Source: Streptomyces sp. NBC_01485 (GTDB taxonomy: Bacteria; Actinomycetota; Actinomycetes; Streptomycetales; Streptomycetaceae). Taken from it: a DNA stretch of 64,000 bases. The position numbers and the translations under genes are program-made. Positions 1 through 7,753 of this stretch are shown here, piece by piece. The first letter of the stretch is position 1; the number at the start of each line of letters is the position of its first letter. Under the pieces are notes generated by a model. The model saw nothing but the letters and a program-made list of their open reading frames with translations, ran no database searches and was not told where the DNA came from. The stretch covers positions 6,820,001-6,884,000 of the forward strand of contig NZ_CP109435.1 of assembly GCF_036227125.1 (NCBI RefSeq). The letters are read 5' to 3'.

Positions 1-288
1 CACGTCGGCCGCCGCCGGGACATGCCGATGACCATGAAGTACACCGAGTTCGACCCACCGCACGCCTGGGCCATGGAGGGCGTCGACGGTCCCATCCGCG
101 GCCACTTCCGCGGCGAGATCACCCCGCTCGACGACGGCCGCCGCTCCCGCGTGACCATGGACCTCGACTTCGAGGGCCACGGCATCGGCAAGGTCCTCCT
201 GCCCCTCGTCGTCCGCCCCCAGGTCCGCAAGGAGCTGCCGCACAACGAACGACTGCTGAAGGACCGGCTGGAGCACCGGGCCGCGTAG
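1..288 (+). CDS. SRPBCC-family protein, C-terminal part (5' end outside window)
   Basis: The reading frame is open from base 1 and stops at 288, so only about the last 95 residues are present. The visible part has alternating strand-like segments (GHFRGEITPLDDGRRSRVTM) followed by a long amphipathic C-terminal helix (LPLVVRPQVRKELPHNERLLKDRL). This is the usual ending of SRPBCC/polyketide-cyclase-like lipid-binding proteins. The ligand cannot be told. The methionines at 22 and 31 are internal, not the start. The gene ends 26 bases before the next small gene on the same strand. Confidence 0.6.
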   Translation, partial: HVGRRRDMPMTMKYTEFDPPHAWAMEGVDGPIRGHFRGEITPLDDGRRSRVTMDLDFEGHGIGKVLLPLVVRPQVRKELPHNERLLKDRLEHRAA

Positions 289-314
289 GCCTGTCGGCGG
301 TAGGGTCCCGTCTC

Positions 315-491
315 ATGGGGCAGGCACGCTTGGGGGACGACGGCACGTACTACGGCGATCTGCCGTGCCGCTGGTGCGCAGCACTGCTGACGCAGGACGG
401 CAGGCGCAAGCCTCGCCTGTACTGCGGCGGCTGGCATCGCACGAAGGCCTACGGCACCTGGGTTTTCGCGGTGATCGGCGGGCTGTTCTGA
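315..491 (+). CDS. Small Cys/His-rich protein (58 aa), putative zinc-binding
   Basis: This 58-codon frame starts at ATG 315 and stops at TGA 491. It reads as a compact protein with a CRWC pair, then a YCGGWHR segment, giving a C-x2-C...C...H arrangement that could bind one zinc ion. The middle is basic (TQDGRRKPRL) and the C-terminus is hydrophobic (GTWVFAVIGGLF). It sits 43 bases upstream of rlmN on the same strand. No clear ribosome binding site is visible, which lowers confidence. A nucleic-acid-binding role would fit a small basic zinc protein, but that is inference only. Confidence 0.5.
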   Translation: MGQARLGDDGTYYGDLPCRWCAALLTQDGRRKPRLYCGGWHRTKAYGTWVFAVIGGLF

Positions 492-534
492 GGCGGCCGG
501 GGCATCGGAGTGGATCTGCGACACTGGTGAAGCT

Positions 535-1641
535 ATGCCTAAGCCCGGAGAACTCACCTTTGTCGCCCCCCGCGGAGCCCAGAAGCCGCCGCGGCACCTC
601 GCCGACCTCTCGCCCGCCGAGCGGAAGGAGGTCGTGGCGGAGATCGGGGAGAAGCCGTTCCGTGCGAAGCAGCTCTCGCAGCACTACTTCGCTCGCTACG
701 CGCACGACCCGGCCGAGTGGACGGACATTCCCGCCGGTGCGCGCGAGAAGCTGCGCGAGGCGTTGCTGCCGGACCTGATGTCGGTCGTACGGCATCTGTC
801 GACGGACGAGGGAACCACCCGCAAGACGCTGTGGCGGCTGTTCGACGGCACGCTCGTGGAGTCGGTGCTGATGCGCTACCCGGACCGGGTGACGATGTGC
901 ATCAGCTCGCAGGCCGGATGCGGGATGAACTGCCCGTTCTGCGCGACCGGGCAGGCGGGGCTGGACCGGAATCTCTCGACCGCCGAGATCGTGCACCAGA
1001 TCGTCGACGGGATGCGGGCGCTGCGGGACGGGGACGTGCCCGGCGGGCCCGCGCGGCTGTCCAACATCGTCTTCATGGGGATGGGCGAGCCGCTCGCCAA
1101 CTACAAGCGCGTCGTGGGTGCGATTCGCGCGCTCACCGACCCGGCGCCGGACGGGGTCGGCCTCTCGCAGCGGGGCATCACGGTGTCGACGGTGGGGCTC
1201 GTGCCCGCCATCCACCGGTTCACCGACGAGGGCTTCAAGTGCCGGCTCGCGATCTCCCTGCACGCCCCCGACGACGAGCTGCGCGACACCCTCGTCCCCG
1301 TGAACACGCGGTGGAAGGTGCGCGAGGTGCTGGACGCCGGGTTCGCGTACACCGAGCGGTCCGGGCGCCGGCTGTCCATCGAGTACGCCCTGATCCGGGA
1401 CATCAACGACCAGGCCTGGCGTGGCGACCGGCTCGGGCGACTGCTCCGCGGCAAGCCCGTGCACGTCAACCTCATCCCGCTCAACCCGACCCCGGGCTCG
1501 AAGTGGACGGCCTCCCGGCCCGAGGACGAGAAGGCGTTCGTCGAGGCGATCGCCGCGCACGGGGTCCCCGTCACCGTCCGCGACACCCGTGGTCAGGAGA
1601 TCGACGGGGCGTGCGGTCAGCTCGCCGCCACCGAGCGGTAG
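535..1641 (+). CDS. rlmN: 23S rRNA (adenine-2503-C2)-methyltransferase / dual-specificity RlmN
   Basis: RlmN is a radical-SAM enzyme that methylates C2 of A2503 in 23S rRNA and, in bacteria studied, A37 of some tRNAs. The 368 aa length is normal. The radical-SAM cluster motif C-x3-C-x2-C is intact at residues 129, 133 and 136 (GCGMNCPFCATGQ). Other family marks are the N-terminal helical accessory domain (about 20-100), the GMGEPLANY segment near 180-190, and the late GACGQL, whose Cys is the second catalytic cysteine carrying the methyl relay. It is followed directly by the TPP riboswitch of the next operon, so the two are probably separate transcription units. Confidence 0.96.
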   Translation: MPKPGELTFVAPRGAQKPPRHLADLSPAERKEVVAEIGEKPFRAKQLSQHYFARYAHDPAEWTDIPAGAREKLREALLPDLMSVVRHLSTDEGTTRKTLWRLFDGTLVESVLMRYPDRVTMCISSQAGCGMNCPFCATGQAGLDRNLSTAEIVHQIVDGMRALRDGDVPGGPARLSNIVFMGMGEPLANYKRVVGAIRALTDPAPDGVGLSQRGITVSTVGLVPAIHRFTDEGFKCRLAISLHAPDDELRDTLVPVNTRWKVREVLDAGFAYTERSGRRLSIEYALIRDINDQAWRGDRLGRLLRGKPVHVNLIPLNPTPGSKWTASRPEDEKAFVEAIAAHGVPVTVRDTRGQEIDGACGQLAATER

Positions 1642-1671
1642 TCTGAGAACCGTACACACGTACACACATCT

Positions 1672-1776
1672 TCATATTCCGACAGGGGAGCGCCACAGCG
1701 CTGAGAGTGCGGCATCCAGGCCCGCAGACCCTCTGAACCTCGCCCAGGTCATTCTGGGTAGGAAGTTCGGTCATCA
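1672..1776 (+). promoter_or_regulatory. TPP (THI-box) riboswitch
   Basis: The stretch contains the conserved thiamine pyrophosphate aptamer blocks in order: GACAGGGGAGC, GCTGAGAGTGCGG, CCGCAGACCCTCTGAACCT and a closing GGGTAGGAAGTTCGG. CTGAGAG and GACCCTCTGAACCT are the hallmark internal-loop sequences that bind the pyrimidine and pyrophosphate. It lies 95 bases upstream of the thiamine transporter start and should lower expression when TPP is abundant. Exact ends are estimated from the outer P1 pairing. Confidence 0.93.
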
Positions 1777-1789
1777 CTCGAGCTGTTGC

Positions 1790-1834
1790 GCCCTGCCCGG
1801 CGTCCGTCCCGTGCGGACGGACGCCGGGCAGGGC
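1790..1834 (+). terminator. 20-bp perfect hairpin, riboswitch expression platform
   Basis: Bases 1790-1809 are perfectly complementary to 1815-1834, with a five-base loop CGTGC. It begins 14 bases after the aptamer and ends about 23 bases before the AGGAGGA ribosome binding site. No U-run follows, which is common for Streptomyces terminators. It most likely acts as a transcription terminator controlled by the upstream aptamer; an mRNA-protecting or translation-linked role is the alternative. Confidence 0.7.
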
Positions 1835-1870
1835 AGCGTCTCTTCCTGGTCGACCCAGGAGGAAAACCAA

Positions 1871-2989
1871 GTGCACAACAAGACCATCGCGGCCGTGGCC
1901 GGAGCCGTCGGGCTCGGTCTGGTCACGCTGTCCGCGTGCGGTTCGACGGACGGCAAGGAGGCGGCGGCGGAGTCCAAGACCGTCACCCTGGTCAGCCACG
2001 ACTCGTGGGCCGTCTCCAAGAGCGTGCTCGCCGACTTCGAGAAGCAGTCCGGCTACCAGGTGAAGGTCCTCAAGGACGGCGACGCCGGCCAGGCCGTCAA
2101 CAAGGCCATCCTCACCAAGGACAACCCGCAGGGCGACGTCTTCTTCGGCGTCGACAACACCCTGCTCTCCCGGGCGCTCGACAACGGGCTCTTCCAGCCG
2201 TACGAGGCGAAGGGCGCCGATCTGATCCTGCCGCAGTACCGGGTCGACCAGAGCAAGCACCGGGTCACGCCCATCGACTCCGGCGACATCTGCGTCAACT
2301 ACGACAAGGCGTACTTCAGCGCGCACAAGCTGACCCCGCCCGCCTCCTTCGACGACCTCGTCAAGCCCGAGTACAAGAACCTCCTCGTCACCGAGAACGC
2401 CTCCACCTCCTCGCCCGGTCTCGGTTTCCTGCTCGGCACCGCCGCCAAGTACGGCGATGGGGGCACCTCCCGCTCGAGCGAAGCCGAGAGTGGGGGAGGC
2501 TGGCAGGGCTACTGGAAGAAGCTCAAGGCGAACGGCGTGAAGGTCGTCGACGGCTGGGAGCAGGCCTACAACGAGGAGTTCTCGGGGTCCGCCGGGGGCA
2601 AGAAGGCCAAGGCGGACCGGCCGCTCGTCGTGTCGTACGCCTCCTCGCCGCCCGCCGAGGTGATCTACGGCGACCCGAAGCCGGCCACCGCCCCGACCGG
2701 GGTCGCGACCGGCACCTGCTTCCGGCAGGTCGAGTTCGCGGGGCTGCTGAGCAACGCGGCCAACGGCAAGGGCGGCAAGGCGCTCATCGACTTCCTGATC
2801 ACCAAGAAGTTCCAGGAGGACATGCCGCTCAACATGTTCGTGTACCCGGTGGTGAAGGGCGCGGCCGTGCCCGCCGAGTTCACGGCGTACGGGCCCGCCG
2901 CCAAGGATCCCGAGACCATGGACCCCGCGAAGATCGCCGACAACCGTGACGACTGGGTCAAGTCATGGACCTCGCTCGTACTGAAGTAG
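1871..2989 (+). CDS. thiB: Thiamine ABC transporter, substrate-binding lipoprotein
   Basis: This is the periplasm-side binding protein of the thiamine importer. A GTG start at 1871 follows a strong AGGAGGA site. The product (372 aa) has a lipoprotein signal ending in LSAC, so the mature protein begins at that Cys. The family segments KVLKDGDAGQAVNKAIL, DVFFGVDNTLLSRAL and DSGDICVNYDKAYF are clear. Near residues 196-210 the chain carries an in-frame insertion (GGTSRSSEAESGGG) encoded by a repeated palindromic element at 2458-2499; family members normally run straight from YGD to WQGYW. The gene overlaps thiP by 25 bases. The TPP riboswitch and the neighbouring thiP/thiQ support thiamine as substrate over iron or other solutes. 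Confidence 0.92.
   Translation: MHNKTIAAVAGAVGLGLVTLSACGSTDGKEAAAESKTVTLVSHDSWAVSKSVLADFEKQSGYQVKVLKDGDAGQAVNKAILTKDNPQGDVFFGVDNTLLSRALDNGLFQPYEAKGADLILPQYRVDQSKHRVTPIDSGDICVNYDKAYFSAHKLTPPASFDDLVKPEYKNLLVTENASTSSPGLGFLLGTAAKYGDGGTSRSSEAESGGGWQGYWKKLKANGVKVVDGWEQAYNEEFSGSAGGKKAKADRPLVVSYASSPPAEVIYGDPKPATAPTGVATGTCFRQVEFAGLLSNAANGKGGKALIDFLITKKFQEDMPLNMFVYPVVKGAAVPAEFTAYGPAAKDPETMDPAKIADNRDDWVKSWTSLVLK
2458..2499. repeat. REP-like palindromic element inside thiB (copy 1)
   Basis: A G-rich/C-rich imperfect palindrome begins TGGGGGCACCTCCC, continues through GCGAGCG-like AAGCCGAG and ends GTGGGGGAGG. A second copy with the same order of blocks lies at 6971-7016. Here it sits inside thiB and keeps the frame, adding about 14 residues. 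From memory, this kind of element is dispersed in Streptomyces genomes, mostly between genes. Confidence 0.75.
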
Positions 2990-4638
2990 CCCCCGAGAAG
3001 GGTGCCAAGGGGAGTGCGGCGGCTCGGCTCGGTCTGCTGGTCGTGCCCGTCGCGTTCTTCGCGGTGTTCTTCGCCTACCCGGTCGCCGCGATCGTCGCCC
3101 GTGGACTGCGGACGGACGGCGGCTGGCAGTTCGGGCGGCTGTGGGACGTGCTCGGGCAGTCCGACATCCGGCACGTGCTGTGGTTCACCACCTGGCAGGC
3201 GTTCGCGTCCACCGCGCTCACGCTCCTGGTCGCGCTGCCCGGCGCGTACGTGTTCGCGCGGCTCGACTTCCCGGGCAAGCAGGTGCTGCGCGCCGTCGTC
3301 ACCGTCCCGTTCGTGCTGCCGACTGTCGTCGTCGGTACGGCGTTCCTGGCGCTCGTCGGGCGTGGCGGACTGCTCGACGAGCTGTGGGGCGTACGGCTGG
3401 ACACCACCGTGTGGGCGATCCTGCTCGCGCACGTCTTCTTCAACTACGCGGTCGTCGTACGGACCGTGGGCGGGCTGTGGTCGCAGCTCGACCCGCGGCA
3501 GGAGGAGGCGGCGCGGATGCTGGGCGCGTCCCGGCTGCGGGCCTGGCGCTCGGTCACGCTGCCGGCGCTCGGGCCCGCCGTGGCCGCCGCCGCGCTGATG
3601 GTGTTCCTCTTCACCTTCACCTCCTTCGGTGTGGTGCAGATCCTCGGCGGCCCCACCTTCTCCACCCTCGAAGTGGAGATCTACCGGCAGACCTCCGAGA
3701 TCTTCGACCTGTCCACGGCCGCCGTCCTCACGATCGTCCAGTTCGCGGCCGTCGGCGCGATCCTCGCCGTGCACGCCCGGGCCGTACGGCGGCGGGAGAC
3801 CGCGCTGCGGCTGGTGGACGCCTCCGTGACGGCGCGGCGGCCGCGCGGGGCCGGGCAGTGGGCGCTGCTCGCCGGGGTGCTCGCGAGCATCGCCGTGCTG
3901 CTGGTGCTGCCGCTCGCGGTGCTGGTGCAGCGGTCCCTCGACGCACCCGACTTCGCCTACTACCGGGCGCTGACCAGCGACGACGGCAACATCTTCCTCG
4001 TCCCGCCGATAGAGGCGATCGGCAACTCGCTGCAGTACGCGGTCGTCGCGACCGCGATCGCCGTGCTCGTCGGCGGGCTCGCCGCGGCCGCCCTCACCCG
4101 CCGGGACGCCGGGGCGCTGGTCCGTGGCTTCGACGCACTGCTGATGCTGCCGCTCGGCGTCTCCGCCGTGACCGTCGGCTTCGGGTTCCTGATCGCGCTG
4201 GACGAGCCTCCGCTGAACCTGCGCGGTACGTGGATCCTCGTTCCCCTCGCCCAGGCGCTGGTCGGGGTTCCCTTCGTCGTACGGACCATGCTGCCGGTGC
4301 TGCGGGCGGTCGACCAGCGGCTGCGCGAGGCGGCGGCGGTGCTCGGGGCGTCACCGTGGCGGGTGTGGCGGGAGGTGGACCTGCCGATGGTGCGGCGGGC
4401 GCTGCTGGTCGCGGCCGGGTTCGCGTTCGCGGTGTCGCTGGGGGAGTTCGGGGCGACCGTGTTCATCGCGCGGCCCGACAACCCGACGCTGCCGGTCGCA
4501 GTGGCGCGACTGCTCGGGCGGGCCGGTGAGCTCAACTACGGCCAGGCGATGGCCCTTTCGACGATTCTGATGGTGGTGTGCGCGGTGGCCCTGCTGGTGC
4601 TGGAGCGGCTGCGGACCGACCGGACGGGGGAGTTCTAG
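2965..4638 (+). CDS. thiP: Thiamine ABC transporter, double-domain permease
   Basis: ThiP is the membrane channel of the thiamine importer and contains two fused permease domains, matching the 557 aa length here. About 12 hydrophobic segments can be seen, the first at residues 20-45. Two ABC-permease EAA loops are present: EEAARMLGASRLRAWR near residue 180 and REAAAVLGASPWRVWREV near residue 455, each the contact site for the ATPase. The ATG at 2965 lies inside thiB, and the stop directly abuts thiQ, indicating translational coupling. It resembles the FbpB-type double permeases of iron transporters; the TPP riboswitch decides for thiamine. Confidence 0.92.
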   Translation: MDLARTEVAPEKGAKGSAAARLGLLVVPVAFFAVFFAYPVAAIVARGLRTDGGWQFGRLWDVLGQSDIRHVLWFTTWQAFASTALTLLVALPGAYVFARLDFPGKQVLRAVVTVPFVLPTVVVGTAFLALVGRGGLLDELWGVRLDTTVWAILLAHVFFNYAVVVRTVGGLWSQLDPRQEEAARMLGASRLRAWRSVTLPALGPAVAAAALMVFLFTFTSFGVVQILGGPTFSTLEVEIYRQTSEIFDLSTAAVLTIVQFAAVGAILAVHARAVRRRETALRLVDASVTARRPRGAGQWALLAGVLASIAVLLVLPLAVLVQRSLDAPDFAYYRALTSDDGNIFLVPPIEAIGNSLQYAVVATAIAVLVGGLAAAALTRRDAGALVRGFDALLMLPLGVSAVTVGFGFLIALDEPPLNLRGTWILVPLAQALVGVPFVVRTMLPVLRAVDQRLREAAAVLGASPWRVWREVDLPMVRRALLVAAGFAFAVSLGEFGATVFIARPDNPTLPVAVARLLGRAGELNYGQAMALSTILMVVCAVALLVLERLRTDRTGEF

Positions 4639-5658
4639 ATGCTGCTGGAACTGGCGGGCGCGACCGTGCGGTTCGGTGGGCGGGCCGTGCTCGACGCCGT
4701 CGATCTGGCCGTCGCCGAGCACGAGGTGGTGTGTGTGCTCGGGCCCAGCGGCAGTGGCAAGTCGACGCTGCTGCGGGCGGTCGCCGGACTGCAACCCCTG
4801 GACTCCGGGCGGGTGTTGCTCGACGGGCGCGACCAGACGGGTGTGCCCGCGCACAAGCGGGAGCTCGGGCTGATGTTCCAGGACCATCAGCTCTTCCCGC
4901 AGCGGGACGTGGGCGGCAACGTGGCCTTCGGGCTGCGGATGCGGGCTGCCTCCGCACAGGAACAGGCGGCGCGGGTACGGGAGTTGCTCGACCTCGTCGG
5001 GCTGCCCGGCGCCGCTCGCCGGGCCGTGGCCGCGCTCTCCGGCGGGGAGCAGCAGCGGGTGGCGCTGGCCCGGGCGCTGGCGCCCCGGCCCCGGCTGCTG
5101 ATGCTGGACGAGCCGCTCGGCCAGCTCGACCGGTCGCTGCGGGAGCGGCTGGTCGTCGAACTCCGGGAACTCTTCGGCCGGTTGGGGACCACCGTCCTCG
5201 CGGTCACGCACGACCAGGGCGAGGCGTTCGCGCTCGCCGACCGGGTCGTGGTGATGCGGGACGGGCGGATCGCCCAGTCCGGTACGCCACTTGAGGTGTG
5301 GCAGCGGCCGGCGGACGCGTTCGTGGCCCGCTTCCTCGGCTTCGACAACGTGGTCGAGGCGACCGTCACCGGGGAGGTCGCGGTCACGCCGTGGGGCAAG
5401 GTGCCGGTGCCGGCCGGGTCCGGGCAGGGGGCGCGCACACTGCTCGTCCGGCCCGCCGGTGTGCGCCTGGTGGGCGCGGAGGAGGGCCTGCGCTGCACGG
5501 TCGCCGCCCGCACCTTCCGGGGCACCCATGTCGCCGTGCACCTCCAGCCGGAGGGCGCACCGAGGCTCGAGGCGGCGTGCACGCTGCGGGACGCGCCGGA
5601 GGTCGGGGACACGGTCGGGGTGTCCTTCGACGCGGCCGAAATCGTCGTACTGGACTGA
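4639..5658 (+). CDS. thiQ: Thiamine ABC transporter, ATP-binding protein
   Basis: This is the cytoplasmic ATPase that powers ThiBP import. All ABC motifs are present: Walker A GPSGSGKS (about residue 33), Q-loop MFQDHQLF, signature LSGGEQQRV, Walker B LLMLDEP and the H-loop VTHDQ. At 339 aa it is longer than many ThiQ proteins because of a C-terminal TOBE-like regulatory domain from about residue 240. The ATG follows the thiP stop without a gap. A strong bidirectional hairpin lies 43 bases downstream and ends the operon. Confidence 0.92.
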   Translation: MLLELAGATVRFGGRAVLDAVDLAVAEHEVVCVLGPSGSGKSTLLRAVAGLQPLDSGRVLLDGRDQTGVPAHKRELGLMFQDHQLFPQRDVGGNVAFGLRMRAASAQEQAARVRELLDLVGLPGAARRAVAALSGGEQQRVALARALAPRPRLLMLDEPLGQLDRSLRERLVVELRELFGRLGTTVLAVTHDQGEAFALADRVVVMRDGRIAQSGTPLEVWQRPADAFVARFLGFDNVVEATVTGEVAVTPWGKVPVPAGSGQGARTLLVRPAGVRLVGAEEGLRCTVAARTFRGTHVAVHLQPEGAPRLEAACTLRDAPEVGDTVGVSFDAAEIVVLD

Positions 5659-5700
5659 CCGACCGCCCCTTACGGGAACGACGCCCTGCACGGGACGTGC

Positions 5701-5744
5701 GTGTGGCCCGCCCCTGTGGATGCTCTCCAGGGGACGGGCCACAC
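5701..5744. terminator. Bidirectional terminator between thiQ and the LAETG gene
   Basis: GTGTGGCCCG (5701-5710) pairs with CGGGCCACAC (5735-5744), and an inner CCCCTG/CAGGGG stem (5711-5716 with 5728-5733) stacks on it with a single bulged A. It lies between two convergent genes and can terminate both. Confidence 0.75.
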
Positions 5745-5767
5745 GTGCGTACGTTTCGTTCTGCCGG

Positions 5768-6511
5768 TCAGCGGTTGCTGGATCCACGGCGACGTATGCC
5801 GAAGAACACCGCGCCACCGCCTACGACGACCAGGGCGCCCGCGATGCCGACGATCAGGCCGGTGTTGGAGTTGGCGCCGGTCTCGGCGAGGTTGGACTCC
5901 TGGGCCGCGGCCGAGGGGGCGTTGCTCGCGGAGGGCACGGGCGCGGCGCTGGCGCTCGCCGACTCCGTGCCCGAGTCCGAGACGGACGGGCTCGGGGCGG
6001 CGGTGTCGGCCGGCGGCGGAGCGGTGTCCGACGGGGTCGAGGAGGGGGTGCCGGACGGCGTGTTCGACGGTGTGCCGGACGGGGTGGTGGTGTCGTCGGC
6101 CGTGCAGGCCTTGGACGGGGTGGTCAGGTTCGGGCTGATGTCCTCGTCGACGGTCTTCTTGCCCACCGTGGCCTTGACGTGGATCCGGTAGATCGCGCCC
6201 GGCTCCCAGTCCTCGGCGAAGGAGATGGTGACGCCCTTCTTCGAGCCCTTGACGGTCTGGGCCTCGCCGACCTGCCGGAGGTCGGCGCCGTTGTTCTCGA
6301 GGAAGACCGTGACCTCGGCCGCGGTGTGCGAGCGGTCCTTGTCGGTGACGGTGATGAGGCCCTTCGCGCCGTCACAGGCGGCGGAGGCGGAGAAATCACT
6401 GATATCGCAGGCCAGCGCGGTGCCGGCGGCGCTGAACGCGAGGGCGGCGGAAGCGGCGGTGACGCCGAGCATGCGCACCGAACGAGCGGCGGTACGGCGG
6501 GAAAGGGACAC
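5768..6511 (-). CDS. LAETG-type sortase-anchored cell-wall protein
   Basis: The 247 aa product is exported and then fixed to the cell wall. It has an N-terminal signal peptide (SRRTAARSVRML then a hydrophobic core ending near ALA), a folded domain with two cysteines (residues 36-136), a long Ser/Thr/Pro-rich wall-spanning stalk (about 137-205), then LAETG, a hydrophobic helix (GLIVGIAGALVVVGGGAVFF) and a basic tail RRRGSSNR. LAxTG is the signal used by class E sortases of actinobacteria; no class E sortase is nearby, so the enzyme is encoded elsewhere. The folded domain was not recognised beyond this. It is monocistronic with its own promoter. Confidence 0.88.
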   Translation of the reverse strand: MSLSRRTAARSVRMLGVTAASAALAFSAAGTALACDISDFSASAACDGAKGLITVTDKDRSHTAAEVTVFLENNGADLRQVGEAQTVKGSKKGVTISFAEDWEPGAIYRIHVKATVGKKTVDEDISPNLTTPSKACTADDTTTPSGTPSNTPSGTPSSTPSDTAPPPADTAAPSPSVSDSGTESASASAAPVPSASNAPSAAAQESNLAETGANSNTGLIVGIAGALVVVGGGAVFFGIRRRGSSNR

Positions 6512-6606
6512 GTTTGTCCTTTACGGGAAGCGCAACTGCGGGGGGTGGAGGGGAGGATGGCGTCCCCGGTGAGCGGGTGCGTCACCATCCCCAGCAGACT
6601 CACAGG

Positions 6607-6634
6607 TCTATAAGCGTTCCATAAGCAGTGTCAA
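6607..6634 (-). promoter_or_regulatory. Sigma-70-type promoter of the LAETG gene
   Basis: Read on the minus strand, a perfect -35 TTGACA (6629-6634) is followed after 16 bases by TATAGA (6607-6612), close to the housekeeping -10. It lies about 95 bases upstream of the ATG at 6511. The AT-richness of this stretch stands out from its surroundings. Confidence 0.6.
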
Positions 6635-6930
6635 TGCGGGGACGCTTCTGACCGGTTGGCTTTGCCCGCTTATTAAGCACCGAGACGTTTCAACGCGTCC
6701 GGTGCCTCCTCGATCCGGTCAACGAGGGCGATACGGGACTCCAGTGACCGCTCCCGGGCGAGTGACCGCAAGAGCGGCCAGGCGGGGAGGCGTTGCGTCC
6801 AGTGCTCGCGGTCCACGAGGACCATCGGGGTCGGCTCGCCCCGCGACTCGTAGGAGTTGGGCGTCGCGTTGTCGAAGATCTCCTGGACGGTTCCGGCGGC
6901 GCCCGGCAGGAACACCACGCCTGCGGTGCA

Positions 6931-6971
6931 GCGGGCCAGCTGGCCGTCGAAGCGGGCCAGCTGGCCGTCGA
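6931..6971. repeat. 21-base tandem duplication in the broken LOG gene
   Basis: The 20-base unit GCGGGCCAGCTGGCCGTCGA occurs at 6931-6950 and again at 6952-6971. It directly abuts the REP-like element and looks like part of the rearrangement that destroyed the gene. Confidence 0.7.
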
Positions 6972-7016
6972 TGGGGGCACCTCCCCGCGCGAGCGAAGCC
7001 GAGCGTGGGGGAGAAG
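6971..7016. repeat. REP-like palindromic element (copy 2)
   Basis: It carries the same blocks as the element in thiB: ATGGGGGCACCTCCCC, GCGAGCGAAGCCGAG and GTGGGGGAG. A degenerate partial repeat of the last part (AAGCCGAGAGTGGGTGAG) follows to about 7031. It sits at the breakpoint of the LOG pseudogene. Confidence 0.75.
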
Positions 7017-7184
7017 CCGAGAGTGGGTGAGGGTGAGGGTGCCGTGGTCGCGGACCACCTCGTCGAACTCGGCGAGGGACTCGATCTCACGGTCGTGGGA
7101 ACCGTCGAACCGCTGGGCGGGTGTCGTCGGATGCATCCGCCCATGCCAGGCACCGCCGTGCGGTGAGCCGGTCCGGAGTCCTGA

Positions 7185-7604
7185 TCAGCCTGCGATGGTA
7201 GCCGGGTCCATCCAGATGATCTCCCAGGTGTGGCCGTCGAGGTCGTCGAAGGAGCGGCCGTACATGAAGCCCATGTCCTGGGTCTCGCCGCTGGGCGTGC
7301 CGCCCAGCGTGAGCGCCTTGTCGACCAGCTCGTCGACCTTCTCGCGGCTCTCGGCGCTGAGGGCGACCAGGACCTCGCTGGTCGTCGTGGCGTCCGCGAT
7401 CTCCTTCTTGGTGAAGGTCGAGTAGAACGGCTTGATGAGGAGCATCGCGACGATCGTGTCGCTGATCACCACGGAGGTCGCGTTGTCGTCGCTGAACTGC
7501 GGGTTGATCGTGTAGCCGAGCTCCGTGAAGAACTTCTTCGAGGCGTCGAGGTCGTTCACGGGCAGGTTCACGAAGATCATCTGCTGGTAGGCCGTGCTGG
7601 TCAT
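7185..7604 (-). CDS. VOC-family (glyoxalase-fold) protein
   Basis: The 139 aa product has two beta-alpha-beta-beta-beta half-modules of the vicinal oxygen chelate fold: the N-terminal one from FVNLPVNDLDASKKFF, the C-terminal one ending in YGRSFDDLDGHTWEIIWMDP. The DGHTWEI segment holds the late metal-binding Glu; the early His/Glu positions are not obvious, so metal use is uncertain. Proteins of this type (PhnB-like, extradiol-dioxygenase-like) are often annotated without a known substrate. The ATG at 7604 follows a GGAGAGACC ribosome binding site. Confidence 0.85.
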   Translation of the reverse strand: MTSTAYQQMIFVNLPVNDLDASKKFFTELGYTINPQFSDDNATSVVISDTIVAMLLIKPFYSTFTKKEIADATTTSEVLVALSAESREKVDELVDKALTLGGTPSGETQDMGFMYGRSFDDLDGHTWEIIWMDPATIAG

Positions 7605-7753
7605 CGGGTCTCTCCGAGGGGTTCGTGGTGCTGGTGTGCGCCGGTGTGTGCTGTTCGGTGGGGTAGACCCGGGGGTCGAGCGGAACTCATCGGTGGGCGG
7701 GAGATCTTTTCGAACGGGATCTCAGGGGGCCCTGGCGGGATCACCGCGGGGGC

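Larger units (their letters stand above)
6673..7136 (-). pseudogene. LOG-family nucleotide-binding protein, broken
   Basis: Two parts of one protein family lie in different frames. Bases 7136 down to about 7036 encode an N-terminus (REIESLAEFDEVVRDHGTLT) typical of Streptomyces LOG-family (lysine-decarboxylase-like) proteins. Bases 6918-6673 encode the C-terminus, with a GAAGTVQEIFDNATPN segment equivalent to the family's GGxGTxxE active-site motif. The central Rossmann part is missing. At the junction are a 21-base tandem duplication (6931-6971) and a REP-like palindromic element (6971-7016). The gene is therefore deleted and frameshifted and should not make an active enzyme. Confidence 0.72.

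Noticed and set aside
5768..6511. LAETG protein as substrate of the sortase at 14.2 kb
   Set aside because: LAxTG is recognised by class E sortases; the 14.2 kb enzyme is class F and has its own adjacent candidate substrate.
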